Shown here: positions 27,234-36,255 of the stretch, in pieces
Layout of the letters: the number at the start of each line of letters is the position of its first letter
Numbering within the stretch: position 1 is the first letter of the stretch
NCBI GenBank assembly: GCA_028874335.1
Contig: JAPPJY010000085.1
Span: 47,026 to 111,025, forward strand
From: Gemmatimonadota bacterium
Lineage (GTDB): Bacteria; Latescibacterota; UBA2968; GCA-2709665
Reading direction: 5' to 3'
DNA: 64,000 nt
The notes under the pieces: generated by a model
The model's database searches: none
What the model saw: the letters and a program-made list of their open reading frames with translations, nothing else
What the model was told of the DNA's origin: nothing
Made by a program: the position numbers and the translations under genes

Positions 27234-28586
27234 ATGCAAAACGCAAGGAACTTACCTGGGCGGGGAGGTGCCGGTCCCGACCAACCCGTACGCGTGGGTC
27301 TGATCGGCGCCGGAAAATTCGGCACGATGTTTCTGGCCCAGGCACGCCGGATTCCGGGACTGCATGTCCTGGGTGTGGCCGATCTTTCCATCGATCGTGC
27401 GCGTGAAGCGCTTGCGCGCGCAGAGTGGCCCCCGTCACAATTCGCCGCAACGGACTTCGACAACGCACTCAAGTCCGGAGGCACCCACCTCACGGACGAC
27501 GCCGAATCTCTCATTGGCGCCAGGGGCTTGGACGTTCTGGTCGAAGCCACGGGCAATCCGCTCGCCGGCATCCGCTACGCCCTGAACGCCATCCGCGAAG
27601 GCCGCCACCTGGTCATGGTCAACGTCGAAGCCGACGTTCTCGCTGGTCCCGCACTGGCGCAGCGGGCGGAATCCGCCGGCATCGTCTACTCGCTCGCGTA
27701 TGGCGACCAGCCCGCACTGATCTGCGAGCTTGTCGACTGGGCCCGTACCAACGGATTCGGCGTCGTCTGCGCAGGAAAGGGTACAAAACACCGTCCTGTC
27801 TACCATACATCCACCCCGGATACCGTCTGGGACCACTATGGAATCGATGCGGAAACGGCGGCCCGAGGCGGGATGAACCCGCGGATGTTCAATTCCTTCC
27901 TGGACGGAACGAAATCGGCCATCGAGATGGCCGCGGTCTCGAACGCAACGGGACTCGAACCACAGCCGGAGGGTCTGAACTTCCCGCCCTGCGGCATCGA
28001 CCGGCTCCCGGACGTCTGCCGGCCCCGGGACGAGGGCGGCCGTCTCTCTCACAAGGGAACCGTCGAGGTTGTATCCTGCGTGCATCCGGACGGCGCCGCC
28101 GTTGAACAACACCTGCGATGGGGCGTGTACGTCACCATCGAAGGATCGGGAGACTATATCCGGCGCTGTTTCACGGAATACGGGCTGCCCACGGACGCTT
28201 CCGGACGGTACACCGCCGTCTACCGCCCCTATCACCTTGTGGGCATGGAACTTGCCACCAGCGTGATGCGTGCCGGGATTCATGGCGAGGCGACCGGCGC
28301 TCCAAATGCGTTTGTCGCGGACGTGGCTGCCACCGCCAAGCGCGACCTCGCGGCGGGGGAGACCCTCGATGGAGAGGGCGGGTACCGTGTTTACGGGAAA
28401 CTCATGCCGGCTGCAAGTGCTGTCAGGGACGGAATCCTGCCTGTCGGCCTGGCTCACCAAATCAGGCTGAAACGCCGAATTGCCGCCGGCCGGCAGATCC
28501 ATAGAACCGATGTGGAACTCGACGAAGACAGCGACATTCTCCGCCTCCGAAAAGAAATGGAACGAACGCTTTCGGACGCGGCGTGA
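27234..28586 (+). CDS. SAF-domain oxidoreductase (COG4091, homoserine dehydrogenase-like)
   Basis: A 450-residue protein; AGGG lies 5 bases before the ATG. Rossmann motif VGLIGAGKFGTMFL near residue 20, a ValAsnValGlu segment (HLVMVNVEADVL) and a mid-protein CAGKGTKHRPVYH region typical of COG4091 proteins. The C-terminal ~90 residues (AGETLDGEGGYRVYGKL and on) are a SAF-type domain. This family is annotated as predicted homoserine dehydrogenase, but characterised relatives act in oxidation of tetronates and branched sugars, so a sugar-acid role is plausible here. Confidence 0.83.
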   Translation: MQNARNLPGRGGAGPDQPVRVGLIGAGKFGTMFLAQARRIPGLHVLGVADLSIDRAREALARAEWPPSQFAATDFDNALKSGGTHLTDDAESLIGARGLDVLVEATGNPLAGIRYALNAIREGRHLVMVNVEADVLAGPALAQRAESAGIVYSLAYGDQPALICELVDWARTNGFGVVCAGKGTKHRPVYHTSTPDTVWDHYGIDAETAARGGMNPRMFNSFLDGTKSAIEMAAVSNATGLEPQPEGLNFPPCGIDRLPDVCRPRDEGGRLSHKGTVEVVSCVHPDGAAVEQHLRWGVYVTIEGSGDYIRRCFTEYGLPTDASGRYTAVYRPYHLVGMELATSVMRAGIHGEATGAPNAFVADVAATAKRDLAAGETLDGEGGYRVYGKLMPAASAVRDGILPVGLAHQIRLKRRIAAGRQIHRTDVELDEDSDILRLRKEMERTLSDAA

Positions 28587-28652
28587 TGCCGTTGCCGATT
28601 TTCGGACATTCGGGAAGTCGATTTTGCGTCGCAAAACGAGGAGAAACCGCCA

Positions 28653-30512
28653 ATGCAAGCGTCAAAAGATCTGGGCAACGGGTTCCGCCACCACGGCGTC
28701 GCGACCGACATCGCCAACAGCCGGGGGCTTGTCGCCACCGTGGACGGTGAGGGCCGGAACGTGGTCCTGCTCTGGTTGTACGATCGCAGGGGCTGCTACG
28801 GCCTTCTGCTGATCGGCGCGGAAACCGGCGCCAGCGAACAGTTCCCCCTCCCTTTTCCTCCGGGCGATGACTTCAACGCGTGTCCGTTTTCGTCAATTCT
28901 CACCAGCGGCAACCTCTTCTGCACCCATTTTCACAGCCACTTCCTGGCCTTCGACCCCGTCGAACGGGCGTTTACGTTCTTCCACGAGACCGTACCGCAG
29001 ATGGCCATGGGCATGACCGAAGACGATGGCGGCCGCATCTGGGCGGCCACCCACCCGGACAGCGGCGTTACGTGTTACGATCCCCGTACTGGCGCCTTCA
29101 GGGACTACGGCCACGTCTATAAACAGAACTGGCGGCAATATCCGCGTTCGGTTGCGGCGGACGACGCGGGATGGATCTATTTCGGTATCGGCAGCACTGC
29201 CAGCCAGATTATCTGCCTGGAGCCGGACTCGGGGGCCGTGGAGCCCGTGTTGTCGAACGACGAACGCGTCCACGGTAGCGGCCACGTCTATCGCGACCTC
29301 AACGGGAAGGTCTACGGACATAGCGGGGAGAGTTCCCGGGGATGGTTCGAACTACACAAAGGCGAGCGCATACCGGTCGGGCCGCTTGAGGACCGGAACG
29401 AAAAACCGGTCGTAACGGGCAGCCAGGGACTCTTCCACCGGAACTTCCCGGACGGCAAACGCATCGTGGCCTGCGATCTGGAGACGCGTACGCTGTCGGT
29501 TGAAGATCCAGATTCCGATGAAATCGATGAAGTCGGCTTTGAATACACGACCGAAGGCGCCCACGTGATGGGCCTGGCCGCGGCGCCCGACAACACGATC
29601 TGCGGGGGCACCACGTTTCCAGCGCGCTTCTTCTGCTACAATCCCGATTCGGACAGCTGGATCAACCGTCCCAACCTCGGCCAGTGGAACACGGTCACCA
29701 GGCAGACGGACCGTTTTTTTGCCGGCGGTTATACTGGCGGCATTCTGCTGGAATGGGATCCCGCCAGCGCGTGGGTGCCTACGGAAAAGGACAACCCCGG
29801 CTCCAATCCGCGTTTCCTGACCGAATGTAAACCCGCCATCAACCGTCCCCATACGCTGCTTGCCCATCCCGACGGGAAGACGGTGATCCTGGCGGGCACG
29901 CCGGATTACGGCCGCACGGGCGGCGGGCTGCTGTTCTGGGACCGGGAAACCGGGGCGCGCGTCCTGCTCGAACACACCGATATTCTCCCCGATCACAGCA
30001 CGATGAGCCTTATCGCCCTCACGGACGGCAACCTCCTGGGCGGCTCCACTACAAATCCGGGCACGGGCGGCGAGCAAAAGGCGAAAGAAGCCGAACTCTA
30101 CCTGATGGAACTGGAAACCCGGCGGGTCCTCTGGCGGGAGGCCGTTTTTGCCGGTGCACAATCGTACACGGATCTCTGCCTCGCTCGGGACGGACTCGTC
30201 TATGGGGTTGTAGACCAGGAACGATTCTTTGCGTTCGATCCCGATTCCAGGGAGGTCATTCGCAGCGAACGTACCGCGGAAAGCTTCGGGCTGACGGCCA
30301 GACAGCAGGGCCCCCGCGTCTTCGTGACCACGCCGGCCGGCAGCGTCTACATGCTCTTCGTCAGGGGAATCGTCCGCGTCAACCCGTCAGACCACAGCCT
30401 CACCATGCTGGTCGCGTCTCCGGTACCTGTCAGCTTCGGCGGGGACTGGCTGAACGGACGCATCTACTTCGGAAGCGGCTCCCACGTCTACAGCTACGGG
30501 GAATGTGAGTAG
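28653..30512 (+). CDS. Beta-propeller protein of unknown function
   Basis: A 619-residue protein; GAGGAG lies about 10 bases before the ATG. No signal peptide. Repeating blade-like units carry motifs such as GRIWAATHPDSGVTCYD, GWIYFGIGSTASQIIC, GLVYGVVDQERFFAFD and GRIYFGSGSHVYSY, as in YVTN/PQQ-like and two-component-regulator propellers. It resembles propeller proteins linked to carbohydrate lyase clusters in Planctomycetes-like genomes. A role in binding or enzymatic attack on a polysaccharide is a guess. It ends the plus-strand run of genes. Confidence 0.7.
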   Translation: MQASKDLGNGFRHHGVATDIANSRGLVATVDGEGRNVVLLWLYDRRGCYGLLLIGAETGASEQFPLPFPPGDDFNACPFSSILTSGNLFCTHFHSHFLAFDPVERAFTFFHETVPQMAMGMTEDDGGRIWAATHPDSGVTCYDPRTGAFRDYGHVYKQNWRQYPRSVAADDAGWIYFGIGSTASQIICLEPDSGAVEPVLSNDERVHGSGHVYRDLNGKVYGHSGESSRGWFELHKGERIPVGPLEDRNEKPVVTGSQGLFHRNFPDGKRIVACDLETRTLSVEDPDSDEIDEVGFEYTTEGAHVMGLAAAPDNTICGGTTFPARFFCYNPDSDSWINRPNLGQWNTVTRQTDRFFAGGYTGGILLEWDPASAWVPTEKDNPGSNPRFLTECKPAINRPHTLLAHPDGKTVILAGTPDYGRTGGGLLFWDRETGARVLLEHTDILPDHSTMSLIALTDGNLLGGSTTNPGTGGEQKAKEAELYLMELETRRVLWREAVFAGAQSYTDLCLARDGLVYGVVDQERFFAFDPDSREVIRSERTAESFGLTARQQGPRVFVTTPAGSVYMLFVRGIVRVNPSDHSLTMLVASPVPVSFGGDWLNGRIYFGSGSHVYSYGECE

Positions 30513-30549
30513 GGAAGGAAGGCTAAGGGAAGAACAGAGGAGCAAAACA

Positions 30550-30581
30550 GCGGCGACGTCCGGTCAGAAGGACGTCGCCGC
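30550..30581 (+). terminator. Strong hairpin after the beta-propeller gene
   Basis: A perfect 12-bp GC-rich stem (GCGGCGACGTCC and its complement) with an 8-base loop, 38 bp past the stop codon. No U tract follows, so it may act as an mRNA 3'-end stabiliser or with Rho rather than as a classic intrinsic terminator. Confidence 0.55.
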
Positions 30582-30849
30582 GTACAATGTACGGCCTAAT
30601 ACATGTCATGAACCTTTAGACAACCGAGGATCGGCGTCGAATTGCTTTTTTCTTGTAGCAGCACAACGTCGGCAGGCTCTTTGCATATGATGGGTGTTAT
30701 CTGACAGGTTTATACTGAACGACTGCATTTGAAGGGTGGGCTGGCTAGGGTCGTCGAGTAAACGCTTCCTCTTGACAGAGGGACCCGGTACAGGTAACTT
30801 TTGTGTAGCGCGAATCCAGTGCTGCAAGATTTCAACCCGGAGGCGGCTG
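30582..30849. other. Intergenic region before the small membrane protein
   Basis: About 270 bp with no gene. It is less GC-rich than the coding sequence on its left. The promoter of the small membrane protein at 30850 should be here. Confidence 0.35.
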
Positions 30850-31197
30850 GTGACGCGCGAATCCATATGGAGTGTGTCGGACCGAGCTCTGTTCAATGTT
30901 ATCGCTTTAGCGCATTTCATCTTTCAGATTTTCAGACTCTCGGTCGCCAGACCAATTAATATACAAGACATTACGGAAATTGGCATTTTTTCAGTTGTCA
31001 TTTCCTTCTTTACCATGGAGGCACTTGACATGGCGGGTGCGTTAACGGAAACGGTCAGAAAGTGGCAATTCAACAGAGGGCGCAAAAGAGGGCGACGGGA
31101 GGCCGAAGAGAGATACGTCAGGTGGATAAGAGAGGAAGAATCAAAGGGCACGGTTTTCAAGAGTCCTCCTCCATCGGATAGGACGAAGGAGGAATAA
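30850..31197 (+). CDS. Small membrane protein with charged C-terminal tail
   Basis: A 115-residue protein. I chose the GTG at 30850 because GGAGG lies 6 bases upstream; the frame is open further up to 30736. Two hydrophobic segments (ALFNVIALAHFIFQIFRL and IGIFSVVISFFTMEALDM) are followed by a very basic and acidic tail (FNRGRKRGRREAEERYVRWI). No family recognised with certainty, but the tail resembles short hypothetical proteins common in Poribacteria/Latescibacterota-like genomes. An intrinsic terminator follows 60 bp downstream, supporting a real single-gene transcript. Confidence 0.62.
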   Translation: MTRESIWSVSDRALFNVIALAHFIFQIFRLSVARPINIQDITEIGIFSVVISFFTMEALDMAGALTETVRKWQFNRGRKRGRREAEERYVRWIREEESKGTVFKSPPPSDRTKEE

Positions 31198-31256
31198 CGC
31201 ACATCTGACCGTAACTGAATTAGATTGTATTGACAAAACGAAATCCTGCAGGCCAC

Positions 31257-31303
31257 AGACGGCCTCATCGGGCGCGAGCTCTTGAGGCCGTCTTTATTTT
31301 TTG
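31257..31303 (+). terminator. Intrinsic terminator
   Basis: A perfect 11-bp stem AGACGGCCTCA / TGAGGCCGTCT with a 15-base loop is followed by TTATTTTTT. It lies 60 bp past the stop of the small membrane protein gene. Confidence 0.85.
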
Positions 31304-31440
31304 GACTTCAGATTTACAGCGAAAGCAGGAGAGTCATGCAGAATACTGCGCGAAAAGCTCCATTCCGGATAAGTGAAATATCTGTTCATCTCTCTGACCC
31401 GGAATTGTAAGCATTTGTCCCGCTCCCGCCTCATTCCCTG

Positions 31441-31695
31441 CACTATGTCTTGATCCTGCTCTTGGTTGTAATCCTGCTCAATCCTGATCGGTTTTGATCC
31501 TGCTTCTGGTTCCTAATCCTGTTAATCGTGATCGGTCTTGATCCTGCTCTTGGTTGTAATCCTGCTTAATCCTGGTCGGTTTTGATCCTGCTTCTGGTTC
31601 CTAATCCTGTTAATCGTGATCGGTCTTGATCCTGCTCTTGGTTGTAATCCTGCTTAATCCTGGTCGGTTTTGATCCTGCTCATCCTGTCCATCAA
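31441..31695. repeat. 88-bp tandem repeat, about 2.8 copies
   Basis: Units start at 31450, 31538 and 31626 with TTGATCCTGCTCTTGGTTG, exactly 88 bp apart; the third is cut short. Each unit is itself built of about four ~22-bp subunits ending in ATCCTG. The second and third units differ from the first by only a few bases. There is no open frame through it. It lies between the terminator at 31257 and the 3' end of the minus-strand operon. Confidence 0.9.
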
Positions 31696-31724
31696 TGTTA
31701 GCTCATGTTATTGAATGATTCAGG

Positions 31725-32363
31725 CTAGAATTCGTGCTCCCGATCCCGGATCCGAAATCCCAGAAGCGACGCGCGACCATTCGGGTCGATCTGCACGAGC
31801 GCGGCGAATTCATCGGGATGCTTCCGGATATCTTCGATGATCCGCTCGCGTTCCCGCTCCGGAACGTCGCTGTAGGAGATACCGAAGTCCACGAATTCCT
31901 GCCATATAGACGCCCACGCGACGGCTTCGTCCTTTCCCAGGGCACCAAAGGGCTTTTCCGCGTGTCCGGTCGCCACCGAATCCGCCTTCCACTCGCCCGT
32001 CGACTTCTTCCTCAGCAGGACGTGAATGGGCATATGACGGCGGGCCACTTTGCCACGGATCAATACGTTTCCCGCCGATAGCTCTTGCGGCTTTTCCCTG
32101 AACGTTTTTTGGACGGTCCACGTGGAATCCAACTGCATGCTTAGCGAAACGTAGACCGTTTCTCCCCTCTTTTGACGGACCTTGAGCCGCGCGACGTCAT
32201 AGTCGAGTCGGATACCCGACCCTCGCATCACATCCCGAAGATTCGTCACCTTCGCGGAGAGCCAGATCCTTCTTCCCGACTCTTCCCGGCCCAGGGGCAG
32301 CGCGGCCAGGATGCCAATCTGTGCAATCAGCGCGGCTGCGAACCAGACGTATCTCTTAACCAT
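31725..32363 (-). CDS. GDYXXLXY-domain-like membrane-anchored protein
   Basis: A 212-residue protein with one N-terminal membrane anchor (YVWFAAALIAQIGILAALPL) and a soluble part. Near residue 50 it has GSGIRLDYDV, a degenerate form of the GDYxxLxY motif that names this family. These proteins are typically encoded beside DUF2157 or DUF4401 membrane proteins, as here. Its ATG lies 8 bp inside the DUF2157 gene. The function of the family is unknown; the pair probably forms a membrane complex. It is the last gene of the minus-strand operon. Confidence 0.75.
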   Translation of the reverse strand: MVKRYVWFAAALIAQIGILAALPLGREESGRRIWLSAKVTNLRDVMRGSGIRLDYDVARLKVRQKRGETVYVSLSMQLDSTWTVQKTFREKPQELSAGNVLIRGKVARRHMPIHVLLRKKSTGEWKADSVATGHAEKPFGALGKDEAVAWASIWQEFVDFGISYSDVPERERERIIEDIRKHPDEFAALVQIDPNGRASLLGFRIRDREHEF

Positions 32364-33690
32364 CGTCCGCGCCCCCCTGTTTGAGATGCCGCTCGAACCG
32401 GATCCCTCCCAGAATTACCCCGATTCCGCACAAGATGAAGACCATTGACTTGAGAAGCAGATTGGTATCCCACTGAATGAAGTTCTGGAAGATAACCCAT
32501 GCCAGAAGCAACAGACCCGCCCAGAAGGATATCCTGCGATGGATCTTGACTGCCGTATACAGCAGGCTGATCCCGATTGCGGCGACGGCCAGGTGAGCTG
32601 CGAGAGTAAATCCGACGGGCTGCATCGTCAACGTGCCACAAGCCAGCAGGACGCCGGCAAGAAGGACCGCTTTCGAGCGGTGTCTCAGATCGTCCCTCGC
32701 AGGAGGCCTCCGAATCACCGATATCCAGACCACAACGCCGGCCACACAAACCAGCCCGAACGGTACTGTCCACAAAAACCCCGTCGACTGCCACGGGCGT
32801 TCCATAAGTTCGGTCGCGACTTCCCGAAACGACATCATGTAAGCCAGCAGCAGAGTCCCGGTTATTCCGACAGTTCTCGCAATGACCCCCATGAGCCGTG
32901 CCGGTTCGCTCCTTTCCAGCCGGAGACCCAGGCCGTAGAGTAGCGCGGCGATGACCGAAACGGCCAGAACGGCGGGCCAGGCTTCGCCGCTGTCGAAGCC
33001 CGCGCAAACCGGGATTGCCGCCCCTGCCGCCAGGATAACGCCGGCGAAAGCCGAATTGCTGTAGCGCTTCAGAAACGGAAGACCCGCCGCCCCGATCACG
33101 AGAGGATACCAGCAAGATGAATGCGGGTTCACCTCGGTATGACCAACGAACCAGACAAAGCTCGTGACGCACGCTAATAACATGCAGGGCCCGCTCATCG
33201 TCGCAAAGGCGATGACCCCCGTGCCGATCGCCCAGATGCCGAAGGCGCCGTACGGTTCGCCGTGCAGATTGAACATCTGCGCGATCAGTACGACATTCGC
33301 GCCAAAGACCAGCCCGCCCAGTACGACGAGGGCCTCCCCCAGTTTCTTTCGGGTCCCGGATACCTTCCAGAGATAGAACCCCGCAAATTCGAACGCAAGT
33401 AGCGTACTGAGCAGGAGCGCCATTCTCAGGGGCACGGGGATCTCTTCCCATCGTGACGCCACGAAGCTGATCGCGCCCCCGCCGATCAGGCAGGCCCCGA
33501 TCAGATAGAGGGCCTGGACGACCAGGCCGCCGGATTTCTGCGTCTCTTCGTTCAGCCGATATCGTTCTGAAATCGCGGCAGACTGATCGGAATCGACAAC
33601 GCCTTCGTTCACCCAGACGTCAAGTTCCCGTCGAAGGGTCGTCCTGAAGGCCGGGGACACGCGCTCGCTGCACGAATCTTTATCACCCAT
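32356..33690 (-). CDS. DUF2157 domain-containing membrane protein
   Basis: A 444-residue protein. The first ~50 residues are a soluble helical segment (LRRELDVWVNEGVVDSDQ) characteristic of DUF2157, followed by about twelve hydrophobic helices up to the C-terminus. The ATG lies 3 bp after the GNAT stop codon. The family has no proven function. The fixed pairing with a GDYXXLXY protein downstream suggests a two-part membrane system. Confidence 0.82.
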   Translation of the reverse strand: MGDKDSCSERVSPAFRTTLRRELDVWVNEGVVDSDQSAAISERYRLNEETQKSGGLVVQALYLIGACLIGGGAISFVASRWEEIPVPLRMALLLSTLLAFEFAGFYLWKVSGTRKKLGEALVVLGGLVFGANVVLIAQMFNLHGEPYGAFGIWAIGTGVIAFATMSGPCMLLACVTSFVWFVGHTEVNPHSSCWYPLVIGAAGLPFLKRYSNSAFAGVILAAGAAIPVCAGFDSGEAWPAVLAVSVIAALLYGLGLRLERSEPARLMGVIARTVGITGTLLLAYMMSFREVATELMERPWQSTGFLWTVPFGLVCVAGVVVWISVIRRPPARDDLRHRSKAVLLAGVLLACGTLTMQPVGFTLAAHLAVAAIGISLLYTAVKIHRRISFWAGLLLLAWVIFQNFIQWDTNLLLKSMVFILCGIGVILGGIRFERHLKQGGADDG

Positions 33691-33693
33691 CGC

Positions 33694-34110
33694 CTAGTGA
33701 TCCTTTCCTTCGTAGATCCACATCGGCTCCGTTTTGCCTGCCCTGGTGAAGCCGCACTTTTCGTAGAAGTCGATCGCCCTTCCATCCGCAATCAACACGT
33801 GCTGGTGGAAGCCTTTGTATTTAGCCTTCAATCTTTTCATCAATTCCGATCCGATGCCTTGACCCTGATATGCGGGGTCCACCAGCAGGTGCGGATAATA
33901 GACAACGAGGTGACCGTCCGAAATGGCATTGCCCAGCCCGACAAGACGGGCGCCATCCCACGCCGTCAGTACAGCGTGGGAGTTCGTCAACGCATCGCGA
34001 AGCTCGTTCGGCTTGTTCGCGGACGACCATTCGACGGCCGAGTAGAGCCTCAACAGGTCATCGAGCGGAATGTCCCGGGATTCGCTGTAGGTTATCGAAT
34101 TGTTGCACAT
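33694..34110 (-). CDS. GNAT family N-acetyltransferase
   Basis: A 138-residue protein with the acetyl-CoA loop LLVDPAYQGQGIGSELMKRL (motif A, Q-x-x-G-x-G) near residue 80 and the C-terminal IDFYEKCGFTRAG segment. A complete small GNAT. It transfers acetyl to an amine on an unknown small molecule or protein. It lies 43 bp after the CHAT gene and just before the DUF2157 gene in one operon. Confidence 0.9.
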   Translation of the reverse strand: MCNNSITYSESRDIPLDDLLRLYSAVEWSSANKPNELRDALTNSHAVLTAWDGARLVGLGNAISDGHLVVYYPHLLVDPAYQGQGIGSELMKRLKAKYKGFHQHVLIADGRAIDFYEKCGFTRAGKTEPMWIYEGKDH

Positions 34111-34153
34111 AACTTCGTTCCGCTTTCGCGGCAGCGTACGAGTTGGATCGCGA

Positions 34154-35125
34154 TCAATTCAGCCGATAAATTCTGAAGGGGAATGCACGTATCATCACCA
34201 AATCGAAATCGTCCCCCTTAGATGTGTAATGTTCATACAGCGACTTGCGTGCAAGGTAGAGTGCGCTCGACGGAGATTCGCCATCGTGCAAAGCACCGAA
34301 GAACCGCTCGATTGTCTTTGTAGAGGACTCGCCCGATTCGTTATTCAGAATCGGGGCGAGATAATACCGCGTGCCTGATCGGTGCAGGTCTTCCAAAAAG
34401 CCTCGGTGTAAACCTAAACGACAGGAGTCCAGATACACGAGTCTGGGCGCCATTTGTACAAGCGTCTCGGGGCGAATTCGAATGTGTTCCAAGTCAATTC
34501 CCGACTTCGGTCCCCCGTGACCGCTGATTAGCACGAAATCAGCTTTGGGGATGTTCTTCAGATCGTCGGGGCGGACGTCCAGGTCATCATAATAGATGGA
34601 ACCGGGGAAGCGTGTTCTGACCGCTGGAACGGCCCGTTCGGGGTCAGACGTCCGATGCGAAATCAACAGACCCTTCCACCGCTCCGAGACTGTAAGAACG
34701 GTGTCGCTGTGCGGGTGCAAACTGTACGTAACGGGTTTATGCAGAAATAGAGGCTTTCCCTGGTAATAGAGCGCGTCCAGCGGATACTCAATACACGTCT
34801 CATCCAGCACAATCTCAATTTCCGAAGCCGGTCCGAGCCACGGATGAACCTGGGCGTACAGATGCTGGCCGACTTCAGTGAGCAAGGCGTGAATGTCCTG
34901 GCGTCCGGCTGCCTCTCTGACGCGGATGTAGCAGTCATGAATTTCACCCAACAGGGATGACCAGGGATTCAACAATCTGTAGATGGTTTTCAATCTTGCG
35001 CATACCCTGTATCTCGCGGGAACGGTATACTCCTGAATTTCCCCGTTAAAGGTCGCACGGATGGCAAGCGTCGCCCGACTCTGTTGGACACGTATAACCA
35101 ATGGCGTCGGATTACTCGAAGACAT
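34154..35125 (-). CDS. CHAT domain (caspase-like) protease
   Basis: A 323-residue protein. The catalytic pair of clan CD peptidases is visible: H203 in VLISGHGG and C235 in LVYLDSCRLG. The ~100 N-terminal residues are helical with no recognised domain, and the C-terminal part (LAPILNNESGES onward) completes the CHAT fold. GGAG precedes the ATG by 6 bases. It starts 14 bp inside the upstream phosphotransferase gene, so the two are coupled. CHAT proteases often act as effectors in bacterial defence and cell death (for example with gasdermins or TPR partners), but no such partner is adjacent. Confidence 0.83.
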   Translation of the reverse strand: MSSSNPTPLVIRVQQSRATLAIRATFNGEIQEYTVPARYRVCARLKTIYRLLNPWSSLLGEIHDCYIRVREAAGRQDIHALLTEVGQHLYAQVHPWLGPASEIEIVLDETCIEYPLDALYYQGKPLFLHKPVTYSLHPHSDTVLTVSERWKGLLISHRTSDPERAVPAVRTRFPGSIYYDDLDVRPDDLKNIPKADFVLISGHGGPKSGIDLEHIRIRPETLVQMAPRLVYLDSCRLGLHRGFLEDLHRSGTRYYLAPILNNESGESSTKTIERFFGALHDGESPSSALYLARKSLYEHYTSKGDDFDLVMIRAFPFRIYRLN

Positions 35126-36158
35126 CGGGTCTCCAGCGCATCATTTCGTCCATCTGGTCGACCCGGTCCCGTACGAATTCCGCGACGCCGTCGCGAAGGC
35201 CAGGGTTGTCGAGGCGGCCGGCCATCCAGACGGCGATCTTCAGGCGGTCTGCGATCAGGAAGGAGGTGAGCATTCGCTCGTGGCCGGCATCGAGGGGTCT
35301 GACGACCCTGTATCCGTGAAGAAAGGCGGCTCGCAGCGAGGGGAAGTCCTTCCGGCTGACCAGTGGGCCGAGCGTAGCGCACATATCGCCGAGATAGTAG
35401 CCCCATCCGCAGTCGTCAAAGTCCAGGGCGCGCGCTTCGCCCTTCAGGAATACGTAGTTCATCTGGTGCAGATCGCCATGTATCAGACCGAAGACGGACG
35501 GGGCCTCTCCCAACTGCTCCATTGCGCGGCGGGTGATCGATTCCGCCCTGTCGACGGCGGCCCGTCTTGCTGGATCGAGCACTGCTTTCGCATCGGCTGT
35601 GTTTCCTCCGTAGACACCGCCGAGTAAGCCCTCGGCGTCCCAGCGGATGCGCGTGAAGCCGGGCGGGGGGACGAAACCCTCGGCGTGGCAATGCAATCTG
35701 CCCATCAGGCGGCCGACCCTTTCCAGATGTCTCCCGGTCAGGTCGTGCTGGCCGCAAAACCGGCCCTTCACCCACCGAAAAAGCGCGCAGACTCTCGGTT
35801 CCGGGACGCCCGTCGTCGACGCGATCGTTAGCAGTTTTCCTTCCCGATCCGCGACCGGTGCGGGCACGGCAAGTCCCGTATCCCGGGTGATTGCATCCAG
35901 CCACTCCAGCTCCGACCGGATGAGCGCCGGATCCCGGTGCCCCGGCCGGTTGACGCGCAACACGTATCGGCACCCTCCGGCTTTGACCCGGAACGTGGCG
36001 TTATGCCGGTGTTGCAGTGGCCGAAGCTTGAAATCACCCAGATCGTAGAACGCGAGTGCCTCGAGCGCGAGCCGGCGAAGGCGGCGAAGCTGTCCGCGGT
36101 ACGTAAGGTCCTCAAATGGAATCAAGAATCCGTGTTTCCTCTTGTCTCGTGAAGCCAT
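35112..36158 (-). CDS. Aminoglycoside phosphotransferase-family kinase
   Basis: A 348-residue protein of the APH/choline kinase/SrkA fold. The catalytic loop is H227-G-D229-LHQMN and the metal-binding motif is D246-F-D248. An N-terminal nucleotide-binding lobe is complete. The same motif positions occur in the other kinase at 43288, so the two are probably paralogues. It is the first gene of the operon with the CHAT protease. Substrate unknown; relatives phosphorylate small alcohols, sugars, homoserine or proteins. Confidence 0.88.
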   Translation of the reverse strand: MASRDKRKHGFLIPFEDLTYRGQLRRLRRLALEALAFYDLGDFKLRPLQHRHNATFRVKAGGCRYVLRVNRPGHRDPALIRSELEWLDAITRDTGLAVPAPVADREGKLLTIASTTGVPEPRVCALFRWVKGRFCGQHDLTGRHLERVGRLMGRLHCHAEGFVPPPGFTRIRWDAEGLLGGVYGGNTADAKAVLDPARRAAVDRAESITRRAMEQLGEAPSVFGLIHGDLHQMNYVFLKGEARALDFDDCGWGYYLGDMCATLGPLVSRKDFPSLRAAFLHGYRVVRPLDAGHERMLTSFLIADRLKIAVWMAGRLDNPGLRDGVAEFVRDRVDQMDEMMRWRPDVFE

Positions 36159-36255
36159 ATCCGTGTCAACCGAGCTTACGGGTCGTTCTCGCCAACAACA
36201 GATTTGACATTCGGATCGATGAATATGGACGCGGATTCTCGGTGATCCCGCTACA

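Noticed and set aside
31441..31695. CRISPR array
   Set aside because: The repeats are contiguous 88-bp units with no spacers, and no cas gene is present.
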